Shown here: in pieces, positions 1-7,295 of the stretch
Layout: every line of letters begins with the position of its first letter
Numbering within the stretch: position 1 is the stretch's first letter
From: Mesostigma viride
Taxonomy: Eukaryota > Streptophyta > Mesostigmatophyceae > Mesostigmatales > Mesostigmataceae
NCBI GenBank assembly: GCA_009746045.1
Contig: RPFO01001367.1
Span: forward strand, 1 to 24,537
Reading direction: 5' to 3'
Length of the DNA stretch: 24,537 nt
Notes under the pieces: generated by a model
What the model was told of the DNA's origin: nothing
Databases searched by the model: none
What the model saw: the letters and a program-made list of their open reading frames with translations, nothing else
Program-made: the position numbers and the translations under genes

Positions 1-1000
1 TGATGAGCATTTGCCTATAGCTTGCGCGCCATTAACACAACGGCCGGACGGTAAGACCAACAGAGCGACTAACATGCATACATGGGCGCGCACAATCAAC
101 GCGGCTGACAGGCCTAACATCTGTAATAAAAAAATTGAATGGGAATGCAGCGTGTGCAGGAAAAAGGCGTTAATAGCGCGCCCGATTGTGACAGCATGAC
201 TTACTTATACGCGCGGAGCTCCATTTGTTCAAGCATTATGCCGAGGCTCCTGCCGACGATTCGGCTGCGACGTCTTATCGGACAAACGACGGGAATCCTT
301 CCATCCTTCAGTGTCCTGTGGGCAGCAGTCTCCTGTGCCACTTGTCCGTCGGTTGCCACCGGATCTAACGGGCAGTGGAGAATGGGGATGGGCGAGGAGG
401 GCAAATTTATTGCCAAGGATTTGACAAAGGAAGTGGACGAGACTGCAGCGACATGCGACATCATCACCGATAAGGCATGCGACTTGCAAGGCCCGAAGTC
501 CAGCATCTCCAGTCTAGTCAAGAGTCTTGTTGGTGTGCAGTTAGTTTGACGTTGTGACACCGGTGCTTGATAGGGGCCTTTTGGGCTGTTGGGCATGCAC
601 AGTACAGTACACAGTGGGCATGCACAGTAGCCCAAGGCGCGAAGCGGCCAGCGGATGCCACGTTGGCGATCTAGAGAAGTAACAGTACTAGCAGGGTACT
701 AGCGCGGAAATCCAGCACAGATCTTCCGAAGGTGCGCTGTCATGGCAACCGCGACACCGTGTCGGTAACTCAAAATCTACCGGCCTTAAGCCGGAGTAGC
801 TAACTGTGGAGTGTTCTCTCTCGGAGTCGCATGTCGAGCAGCGTACGGTCAGGGCCCGACCTCATGGTGCCTGCATAGTGCATACCGCACCGACCTTTGT
901 GCTTGCATGCCCGGGTGGCAGTTTCTGCAAATTACTCAGGAGATTAACTTTGGGGGTGAAGTTAACACCACAACAATCTTGCCACAGCCAATCAGAGTCC
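1..1000. other. Host intergenic DNA upstream of psaF, no supported gene
   Basis: Open frames exist on both strands (for example 139-549 plus and 201-635 minus), but they overlap antisense and show no recognisable domain, so I do not call a gene. A 14-base direct repeat starting GGGCATGC occurs at 591-604 and 616-629. A CCAAT pentamer lies at 988-992, about 110 bases before the psaF start, and could belong to its promoter. The rest shows nothing I can name; an exon of a neighbouring gene cannot be excluded. Confidence 0.5.
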
Positions 1001-1100
1001 TTTGGCCTTATCGCTCGAAGAACCTAAGCAGGACGAAGATACCCACCGCCATTGCCCGCTCAACCCCGACCTCCACTCAACCTTTGTAATTTCATTTTCA

Positions 1101-1823
1101 ATGGCGGCGACCACGGTAGCCAGCGTGAATGTTTCCTCTAAGGTGTCCCAGATGGCGGGGACCGCCGTGAAGGCGCAGAAGGCGCTTTCGTTCGCGCCAT
1201 TGGGGGCCATTAAGCCGACTGTCTGCTCTGCGGAGAAGGCCGACTTCGGCAAGGTTGCCAAGCAGGCCGGTGCTGCCCTTGCCCTGGCCGCGGTTGTGTC
1301 TACCTCCACCCTGGCCAACCCGGACGAGGTGTACGCCGACGTTGCGGGCCTCACCCCATGCAGCGAGAGCGCGGCCTTCACCAAGACCAAGAAGAAGGAG
1401 ATCAAGAAGCTGACCCAGCGCCAGAAGCTGTACGAGGCGGGCAGCGCTCCCTACCTGGCTCTGCAGGACTCCATTGACAAGACCAACAGGCGCTTTGACT
1501 TCTACGCTAGCCAGGGCGTCCTGTGCGGTGCTGATGGCCTGCCCCACCTCATTGTGGATGGTGACCTGAACCACTTGGGAGAGTTCGTCGTGCCAGGCCT
1601 TGGCTTCCTGTATGTTGCCGGGTGGATCGGCTGGGTTGGCCGTAGGTACTTGGTCGAGGTCGCCAAGAGCGAGAACCCGACCGAGAAGGAGATCATCATT
1701 GACGTGCCTCTGGCCCGCACCCTCCTGATGGACGGCGCCGTCTGGCCCATTGCCGCCTGGATGGACCTGCTCAACGGCAGCCTTCTTGAGAAGAAGGAGA
1801 ACATCACCGTCTCCCCCAGATAA
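1101..1823 (+). CDS. psaF: Photosystem I reaction centre subunit III (PsaF), chloroplast precursor
   Basis: PsaF is the lumen-exposed PSI subunit that docks plastocyanin or cytochrome c6. The ATG at 1101 gives 240 aa starting MAATTVASV, a normal algal chloroplast transit peptide; an upstream in-frame extension to 1002 has no targeting character. A hydrophobic Ala-rich segment (about residues 54-70) looks like the thylakoid lumen-transfer domain. The mature protein probably starts near DVAGLTPCSES, followed by a Lys-rich helix (KTKKKEIKKL) that matches the electron-donor binding region of green-lineage PsaF. Two cysteines, in LTPCSES and GVLCGADG, are the usual disulfide pair. The C-terminal half carries GFLYVAGWIGWVGR and EIIIDVPLAR, and the protein ends KENITVSPR as in the family. 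Length is normal and there is no intron. It is a nuclear gene by its transit peptide and is the host anchor of the window. Confidence 0.97.
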   Translation: MAATTVASVNVSSKVSQMAGTAVKAQKALSFAPLGAIKPTVCSAEKADFGKVAKQAGAALALAAVVSTSTLANPDEVYADVAGLTPCSESAAFTKTKKKEIKKLTQRQKLYEAGSAPYLALQDSIDKTNRRFDFYASQGVLCGADGLPHLIVDGDLNHLGEFVVPGLGFLYVAGWIGWVGRRYLVEVAKSENPTEKEIIIDVPLARTLLMDGAVWPIAAWMDLLNGSLLEKKENITVSPR

Positions 1824-2808
1824 ACAACTTTTTAACGAGTTATGTAACTGAATGGGGGAAGTTGTTCATGAAAGTCATTAGGACATCTGATGCGTCATGG
1901 ACGGGTCACCTTTTGTTCGGTGTGCATTCTCTTGGACTGTCCAAAACAGTTCAGGTCATCCTGATGAAAAACCATTTCAAATGGCAATAAATCTGTACAT
2001 TTGGTTGCACCTCATTTTTTGCAATTCACTGTTTAGTGAGCATGCATAGGTTGGTAGTGTGCTGCTTGCATTTGGGACGTTACAGCAGACATCAAATGTT
2101 ACAATGCTACCATCAGCCATGTCAGTTTGCTCACAAGTGCGATGGGTGCTGGTTGGGTCCTGCGGTAGATGCGCCAAATGATTGTTTGCATGTAGACTTG
2201 TAATTGTCCATGTTTGTCAGTGCACAATGCAGAGGTGGCTTCCTAGATTCTGTTTTGGGAAGTTGGTGACTGCCCTTTTGTTATAGATGGAATGGATGGT
2301 GCAATATCGGCATTGTGCTTGCCATACCATGTATTGATGCTTCTCAGGGATGTCTTATCGCTGGATCAAGTGTAGTTTGTTTCAGTGTGGTAGCTTAGAC
2401 CTGTGACATGTCATTGTTGGTGTAGCCATGCTTAGTTTCTTGTAACATGGGATGCATTTGTACTGTTTTTTGTGTTTTGATATCGATGAGAATAGCAGTC
2501 CTGTGGTAAGATTTGTTCAAAATGGGAGAGTACCAAGAGCAGTTGGCAGTGAAATGAATGGCCTCTACAGATTTCCAATTTTACCCTATTATCTCATTGG
2601 GGAAAAGCAAACACAGGCCCGCGCTTGAGTTCGGCAGTTATTAACCAAATCATGTTGGGGAATCCACCAGCCACGAGGTAGCTGACGGCGGAGCTCATAA
2701 CTTTCACGTTTGGGCACCAAATTCGGCTGTGAGTATCACAATTAGAAAAGCGTCGCCTTTCTAAGCCGCACTCGCTGATATATTTTCCCGAAGTTTATTT
2801 ACAATGTT
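1824..2808. other. psaF 3' flank and intergenic DNA
   Basis: This stretch is T/G-rich and has no coding frame of note. Candidate polyadenylation signals are TGTAA (the green algal type) at 1843-1847, 2199-2203 and 2441-2445, and AATAAA at 1986-1991. The distance from the stop codon makes the 2199 or 2441 copies more plausible, but this is inference. A TATA-like run lies near 2779-2784, just before the degraded frame that starts at 2809. Confidence 0.45.
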
Positions 2809-3172
2809 ATGACGAGCAAATGCTCCACGACGCAACACAGTTCTGAGGCTGCGATGAGCAATGCAAACATGCCTGTAGCTCCGGCTGCAATTCCGCCTCC
2901 CGGCCTCGCAGGCAGTGGTGACATTAACCAAGCGTTAGTTGTCTACTCCCGAGGCCTCGCCCTCGGCATCGCCTGAGCCCAAACGCAGGCGCCCTCCGGC
3001 CATTCTGCGCTGGCGCGAGGTCGACTTCGACATCACCTCTCACGGCTATTGGCAACGCACCCCTACCCAATTCATGGATGATGTGTTTTTCGACACGCCG
3101 CACCTCGCTTGTGGATCTGTACCGGCACGGCACAGCTCAGGGCAGGTGAGAACTCGGAGTATCTTGCCATAG
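2809..3172 (+). pseudogene. Unidentified host reading frame, frameshifted or exon-like
   Basis: An ATG at 2809 opens about 55 codons rich in Ala and Pro (ending near 2974). The neighbouring frame then stays open to 3172, with a basic stretch PEPKRRRPPAILRWREVDFD and a tail containing TPTQFMDDVFFDT. The two parts read naturally as one protein broken by a frameshift near 2936-2942. At about 3145 there is CAG followed by GTGAGA, a good 5' splice donor, so this could be a first exon whose continuation was displaced by the LINE fragments beginning near 3183. I recognise no family. It could also be the 5' part of a repeat ORF. Confidence 0.35.
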
Positions 3173-3182
3173 TGATGTTAGA

Positions 3183-3555
3183 CGCCGCAAGGCCCGCACC
3201 TTCAAGGAACAGCTAGTAGAGGACATGGGGGCCTCGGCCTCTCCGTGATTTGGAAGAAGATGATGGACAAGGCCAAGTGGGCCCAGGTCATAGAGGACAA
3301 TGAGCCCCCCCAGTGGGGAAGCGCCCGCGTGTGCAATCCCGCGGGAGGCACGCCAGATAGCTCCCCCTCGGGCAGCGTGCGGCTGCCTAGATAGATGTTG
3401 TAGTTAGAATGCTGTTAGATAGATGTAGTATGTAGCCAATGTAGATAGATTAGACCGGTAGGAATGTTTGCACCCATCCATCCATCCATCGGGGTTAATG
3501 CTCCGTGACTCCCCAACGGGAGCACGAGTCTAATTAATTAATTAATTAATTAATC
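3183..3555 (+). mobile_element. LINE 3'-end fragment, copy 1, with (TTAA)n tail
   Basis: The region encodes a C-terminal piece typical of non-LTR retrotransposon polyproteins: RRKARTFKEQLVEDMG, then (with a frameshift near 3240) IWKKMMDKAKWAQVIEDNEP, matching the common W..M.D+..W+.+V ending of LINE ORFs. It is followed by an untranslated tail with repeated TAGATAGATG, a CCATCCATCC run, a hairpin of the form TGCTCCGT...ACGGGAGCA, and a terminal TTAA tract (about 3531-3555). It is about 90% similar by eye to copy 2. Only the 3' end is present, as expected for 5'-truncated LINE insertions. The family assignment is by motif only. Confidence 0.6.
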
Positions 3556-3925
3556 TTGCCATATGTAGCGTTTAAGCGCGACATTCTTACCCCCATGCAA
3601 CTCACTGGTCTCTCCGTGATTTGGAAAAAGATGATGGACAAGGCCAAGTGGGCCCAGGTCATAGAAGACAACGAGCCCCCCCCATGCAGTGGGGAAGCGC
3701 CCGCGTGTGCAAACCCGTGGGAGGCACGCCAGACAGCTCCCCTAGGGCAGCGTGCAGCTGTCTAGATAGATGTTGTAGTTAGAATGCTGTTAGCTAGATG
3801 TCGTAGGTAGCTGATGTAGATAGATTAGACCGATAGGACTGTTTGCACCCATCCATCCATCCATCGGGGTTAATGCTCCGTGACTCCCCAACGGGAGCAC
3901 GAGTCTAATTAGTTAATTAATTAAC
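3556..3925 (+). mobile_element. LINE 3'-end fragment, copy 2, with (TTAA)n tail
   Basis: This is a direct repeat of copy 1: 3610-3925 aligns with about 3240-3555 base for base with scattered changes and small indels. The frame 3556-3765 encodes IWKKMMDKAKWAQVIEDNEP as in copy 1. The same 3' untranslated tail follows, with the CCATCCATCC run, the TGCTCCGT...ACGGGAGCA hairpin and the TTAA tract at about 3906-3925. Copy 2 begins directly at the TTAA tail of copy 1, which suggests insertion into that tail rather than unequal crossing-over of one copy, though both are possible. Confidence 0.6.
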
Positions 3926-4040
3926 TCACTGGTGAGCTGCGGATCGATGTCGGCTGTCCGCCTTCCCCGCGCGCAGGGTATAAGGCTGGCCCGGCTCCCC
4001 TGCTCCTCACCTTCAAGTACATGGCGGATAATTTAAATTA

Positions 4041-4602
4041 AATTAAATTAAATTATAACATGCCTCCGTTGGGAGATCATGTAGCACATATTCCATGATC
4101 CGTGGGAGGCACGCCAGCCAGCTGCCCTAGGGAAGCGTGAGGCTGTAATTTGTAGTTATAGAATGCTGTTAGATAGATGCCGTCTTGGTCTGGCCGGCCC
4201 CCAGCGGCTTGGCCAGCCAGGGCGGCACATTCTGACCTGGCCTGGCCCCGAGGACATTCCAAAAAGGGTAGGGAAACCTGTCACGAACTACGTTCAGATG
4301 TTGCTGGACGACCTAGTGGTCCCAGCCCAGTTTGAGCACCGCATCCACTCTCACTCCCGTCTTTGGACTGCCATGCAGGACAAGACGCGGTGGAAGAAGA
4401 TTGTCAAGGCGCACACGCCCGACCCTGTGGGCAAGCCACCTCCCCCAAGCGGCGGAGGCGTTTTGATGAGTAGTGTAGTTAGGATTTTCTAGATAGCTTA
4501 GACTTAGGATAGTTCGATCACGCGGCTCCCTCCACCCCATCCATCATGGAATATGTGCTACATGACCTCCCCACGGAGGCATGTTATAATTTAATTTAAT
4601 TT
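4041..4602. repeat. Segment flanked by ~57-bp inverted repeats (LINE tails facing each other)
   Basis: 4041-4097 is the near-perfect reverse complement of 4545-4602, with a few mismatches. Both consist of an AT tract (TTTAA type), a hairpin block (GCCTCCG...GGGAG) and a shared block containing ATGGAATATGTGCTACATGA. The plus-strand copy follows a LINE C-terminal frame, so it looks like that element's 3' tail; the minus-strand copy would be the tail of a second insertion in opposite orientation. A small foldback (MITE-like) element is the alternative reading. Confidence 0.5.
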
Positions 4603-4608
4603 TAATAG
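4099..4608 (+). mobile_element. LINE 3'-end fragments, copies 3a/3b, second tail subtype
   Basis: 4099-4186 repeats the untranslated part of copies 1 and 2 (GTGGGAGGCACGCCAG onward). The frame at about 4187-4492 then encodes PKRVGKPVTNYVQMLLDDL and LWTAMQDKTRWKKIVKAHTP. That order, a GRP-like block, a (D/E)DL block and W..M.D+.+W++IV, is the usual C-terminal end of RTE-like and related LINE polyproteins. The tail has CCATCCATC, a CTCCCCACGGAGG hairpin and a (TTTAA)n tract instead of (TTAA)n, so it represents a sister subfamily of copies 1 and 2. Confidence 0.55.
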
Positions 4609-4662
4609 ATGTCGTAATGCTCCGTGACTCCCCAACGGGAGCACGAGTCTAATTAATTAATT
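4609..4662 (+). mobile_element. Very short LINE tail fragment ending in the TTAA tract that hosts the virus
   Basis: Only the last ~54 bases of the copy 1/2 type tail are present: the TGCTCCGT...ACGGGAGCA hairpin and GAGTCTAATTAATTAATTAA. The viral TIR starts inside or immediately after this TTAA tract. Because the tract is self-complementary and continues on the far side of the element (23737-23763), the exact junction and target-site duplication cannot be placed. Confidence 0.55.
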
Positions 4663-5557
4663 AAGTAGCTTCCATCATCATTCCGTCATCATTCCGTCAT
4701 CGCGACTAGGAGAAGTGCACCACCCTTATGCTGGCATCTGCCACCCCTATAGTGACCCTATAGTGACCGCGGCCTAGGATGGGTCTCACCCTAAACCCTA
4801 AACCACTTGCAAAAAACAGAAGTGCCCGCCTGCCACCACTGCTCACCAGGCTGTGACATTTAGGCTGGCATCTGTCACCACCCCGGCAGTTGTGAGGGTT
4901 GGGGTGTGACAAGGATGGCGAAAAATTGCACGTACTTACTCTTATATAAAGAACGCCCAATTTTTCGCCACCCTGCCACCCCTTGGCGCGGGTCATAGGA
5001 GGTGTTTGTCAAGGTGTGAGAGTGATGGCGAAAAATTGCACGTACTTACTCTTATATAAAGAACGCCCAATTTTTCGCCACCCTGCCACCCCTTGGCGCG
5101 GGGTATAGGGGGTGTTTGTCAAGGTGTGACAAGGATGGCGAAAAATTGCACGTACTTACTCTTATATAAAGAACGCCCAATTTTTCGCCACCCTGCCACC
5201 CCTTGGCGCGGGTCATAGGAGGTGTTTGTCAAGGTGTGACAAGGATGGCGAAAAATTGCACGTACTTACTCTTAAGAAAAGAACGCCCAATTTTTCGCCA
5301 CCCTGCCACCCCTTGGCGCGGGGTATAGGAGGTGTTTGTCAAGGTGTGAGAGTGATGGCGAAAAATTGCACGTACTTACTCTTAAGAAAAGAACGCCCAA
5401 TTTTTCGCCACCTTCCCCCACTGGCCGGCGCTGAGGTGGCGTGGGTTGTTGGATGTGGCGAAAAATTGCACGTACTTACTCTTAAGAAAAGACCGCCCAA
5501 TTTTTCGCCATGGCCTCGCAGGGTGAGGGAGCCGGCGAGGGCCGCGCGGCGGGTGTG
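4663..5557 (+). repeat. Left terminal inverted repeat
   Basis: This is the reverse complement of 22937-23738. Order from outside in: duplicated ATCATTCCGTC blocks, two copies of a CCCTATAGTGA motif (4744-4768), a plant-type telomere-like CCCTAAACCCTAAA (4789-4803), a ~100-base linker, six ~110-bp tandem units (cores at 4917, 5027, 5137, 5247, 5357 and 5457), and an inner GC-rich block (about 5510-5557) shared with the right end. It is about 93 bp longer than the right TIR, mainly because of one extra unit, partly offset by fewer telomere repeats. Confidence 0.95.
4917..5509 (+). repeat. Six tandem palindrome-flanked units in the left TIR
   Basis: Each 53-bp core begins GGCGAAAAATTG and ends CAATTTTTCGCC, a perfect 12-bp inverted repeat around an AT-containing centre. 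The centre reads CTTATATAAAG in the three outer units, CTTAAGAAAAG in units 4 and 5, and CTTAAGAAAAGACCG in unit 6. Spacing is 110 bp, except 100 bp for the last, which has a different spacer. Spacers carry GGTGTTTGTCAAGGTGTGA. No plausible protein is encoded here; open frames across the units are by-products of the repetition. A replication-origin or promoter role is inference. Confidence 0.9.
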
Positions 5558-5829
5558 CAGAGTGTTAGGGTTTATTAATCTGAAAACTCAGACGACCTAT
5601 GCAAGAATCCCATACGACCTGCGTCGATGCATGAGAGGTTTACTCTACTTTTTTAAACCCGCAGTTAGAACTGCAATTCGAGACGAAATGAAAATTGTTT
5701 TCAGCATATATTGACGCGTTTTATACTGCATAAACGAATTCATTAAAAAATATAACACGTTTACATTCGTTATCAGCTCGACAAGAGCGAAAATGGCAAG
5801 CTCGTTGCCGTCGTCAACAAGACGACAAT
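5558..5829. other. AT-rich gap between left TIR and first viral gene
   Basis: It holds GTTAGGGTTTATTAA at its outer edge and then AT-rich DNA. A minus-strand frame (down to 5645) is open here but has no supported start of its own and out of 5830 it overlaps the 190-aa gene in another frame, so I do not call it. It probably contains the 3' end of the minus-strand transcripts. Confidence 0.4.
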
Positions 5830-6402
5830 CTACTCCTTGTCCTTGGAGTGTCCAGTCAGGCTCTTCACGTACGAGGCGGAGTTCTTCTTGTCGCCATGGC
5901 CGTGGGAGCTTGACGCTCCCTCGCGGCTCCTCTTCCTGCCATTGGAAGTGGCGGTCTTTGCGTCCTCGAAACCCTTCTTTACCTCCTCCCATGCCCTGTA
6001 GAGCGCAATGGGGGAAATGCCTGGCTGGCGCTTGGACTTGGAGAAGCCATTGAGGAAATCGTCAACCATCTTAACGCACCCGTCGGCTTGGTCGAGGCGA
6101 ATCCACTCGCAGCGGTCCTCGACCTTCCTCGGCTTTGCCGCATTCTTCTCGTAGACCCACTCGACGCAAATTTTTGGCGTCTTGCGGTCGACATCGTCAT
6201 ATCCGGCGTCGTGAATCTTGAAGACCTCGCAGGTAGGTCCGGTGCCTCCAACAGCACCTTCGTTTCCGGAAAGAAGGGAGACCTTGTGCGTCAGGTGTGC
6301 GAGCTGGTCAGATATCTTTGTCTGGCCGTCCTCGAGACCATCGAGGATTTTTCCAAGCATTGCCAGCGCTTTCTCGCAAGGCCCTGCGTTTCGGGAAGCC
6401 AT
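5830..6402 (-). CDS. Hypothetical PLV protein, 190 aa, coiled-coil start and basic tail
   Basis: I do not recognise the family. The ATG at 6402 sits in a good eukaryotic context (gccATGgct). Residues 8-48 are predicted helical and heptad-like (KALAMLGKILDGLEDGQTKI), followed by a compact middle region with CEVFKIHDAGYDDVD and ICVEWVYEKN, then a low-complexity basic tail with NGRKRSREG, a possible nuclear localisation signal, and an SSSHGHGDKK run. It is the last gene of the minus-strand block, next to the left TIR. A DNA-binding or nuclear role is only a guess from the tail. Confidence 0.65.
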   Translation of the reverse strand: MASRNAGPCEKALAMLGKILDGLEDGQTKISDQLAHLTHKVSLLSGNEGAVGGTGPTCEVFKIHDAGYDDVDRKTPKICVEWVYEKNAAKPRKVEDRCEWIRLDQADGCVKMVDDFLNGFSKSKRQPGISPIALYRAWEEVKKGFEDAKTATSNGRKRSREGASSSHGHGDKKNSASYVKSLTGHSKDKE

Positions 6403-6744
6403 GGCTACCGGCAGAGAGCTTGCAACGTGAGATGCGTGACTTGCACGTGATTTTGCCTATTTGTGCACAATGTGCCAAGGTCCGTTACGTCTGCTGGCAC
6501 GGCCTGGACAGGACGCGAAGGTGGCTGGACTTGTACAAGTGTCGAACTTGGCTAAATTTCGGAGCGATGCAAGTCTAAGGTGGCCTCTACCACGTGGCGA
6601 GTTCTGGGACGTGAATTTAGGTAAAAAGACTCGTAAGCGTGCGAGTAATCAACTGGGTCACTTGTCAAGCGCCTGAACGAAGATTCTAGAGTGTCCACGA
6701 GAGTGAATTTTCCGAAGCAACCACCCATATATGATGCGCAGAAA
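6403..6744. other. 342-bp intergenic region
   Basis: This is the longest gap inside the element away from the TIRs. Overlapping open frames on both strands show no domain and no consistent start. It contains several CACGTG or ACGTG motifs (for example near 6445 and 6590). It should hold the promoter of the 190-aa gene, which reads leftward from 6402. I see no hairpin strong enough to call a terminator. Confidence 0.4.
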
Positions 6745-7257
6745 TTACTTGCCATGACATTTGCATTTATTAAAACCTCGCACCCTCTCAAATTGTAACA
6801 CGCAGACGAAAGAATCGTATGCAGCAACGTTTTGATATTCCGTGTCTCCTACGTCCCTATCTATGTGGGCCAACCTTATCTCCAGAATGCCCCCGTTCCT
6901 AAAGAGATGTGGATTCCTCAAATTGAAATATGCGTGATCATTGATCAAAGAATAGTCGAAAGTGGTCGTTGTTGCTGTTGCTTTTTTGCATATTTCTGAT
7001 CCCAACACAACCCCCTGGTCCAAATTGTGCTCACCACCCAAGAAACTGGGGGATACCAAGCCAATGAGCACGTGAGGGGGGGTGCTTTCGATTCCTGCAA
7101 TGGACGCAAAGTGAAGCCCGCCTCTCCAATCCCCGTCAATGATGGGAGCACTTGGATCTGGTTTAATTTTAAAACGAAATGCCGCATTGTCAACGTCACT
7201 GTCACTCGATGAAGCCTCGCTGTCAAGTACTATCTGGTAATAATTTGGATAGTCCAT
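6745..7257 (-). CDS. Hypothetical PLV protein, 170 aa, probably virion-associated
   Basis: No firm family. The start YYQIVLDSEASSSDSDVDNA followed by FRFKIKPDPSAP resembles the opening found in several capsid-associated beta-rich proteins of algal viruses and virophages (a short 'I.L.S..R..GT....F.I.L' type start), and the remainder alternates beta-prone stretches (FASIAGIES, ILEIRLAHI, FVCVLQFERV). The gene ends with a Cys/Lys tail. A promoter-like TAAATATCTA lies 17 bases upstream of the ATG. Its position among virion genes supports a structural role; this is inference. Confidence 0.65.
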   Translation of the reverse strand: MDYPNYYQIVLDSEASSSDSDVDNAAFRFKIKPDPSAPIIDGDWRGGLHFASIAGIESTPPHVLIGLVSPSFLGGEHNLDQGVVLGSEICKKATATTTTFDYSLINDHAYFNLRNPHLFRNGGILEIRLAHIDRDVGDTEYQNVAAYDSFVCVLQFERVRGFNKCKCHGK

Positions 7258-7295
7258 TGCTTACATGATATGGATAGATATTTAGTTATAGAGGC

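Noticed and set aside
201-635. 144-aa minus frame and overlapping 136-aa plus frame
   Set aside because: Antisense to each other, no domain, odd composition; neither can be supported as a gene.
1098-1807. Minus-strand frames opposite psaF
   Set aside because: Shadows of the GC-rich psaF coding sequence.
4917-5509. CRISPR-like array
   Set aside because: The spacers are themselves repeated and the period is 110 bp with palindromic 53-bp cores; there are no cas genes and the context is an eukaryotic viral TIR.
4917-5714. Open frames through the TIR units on either strand (also 22766-23596)
   Set aside because: They only repeat the 110-bp unit in translation, shift with unit length, lack family features and exist mirrored at both ends.
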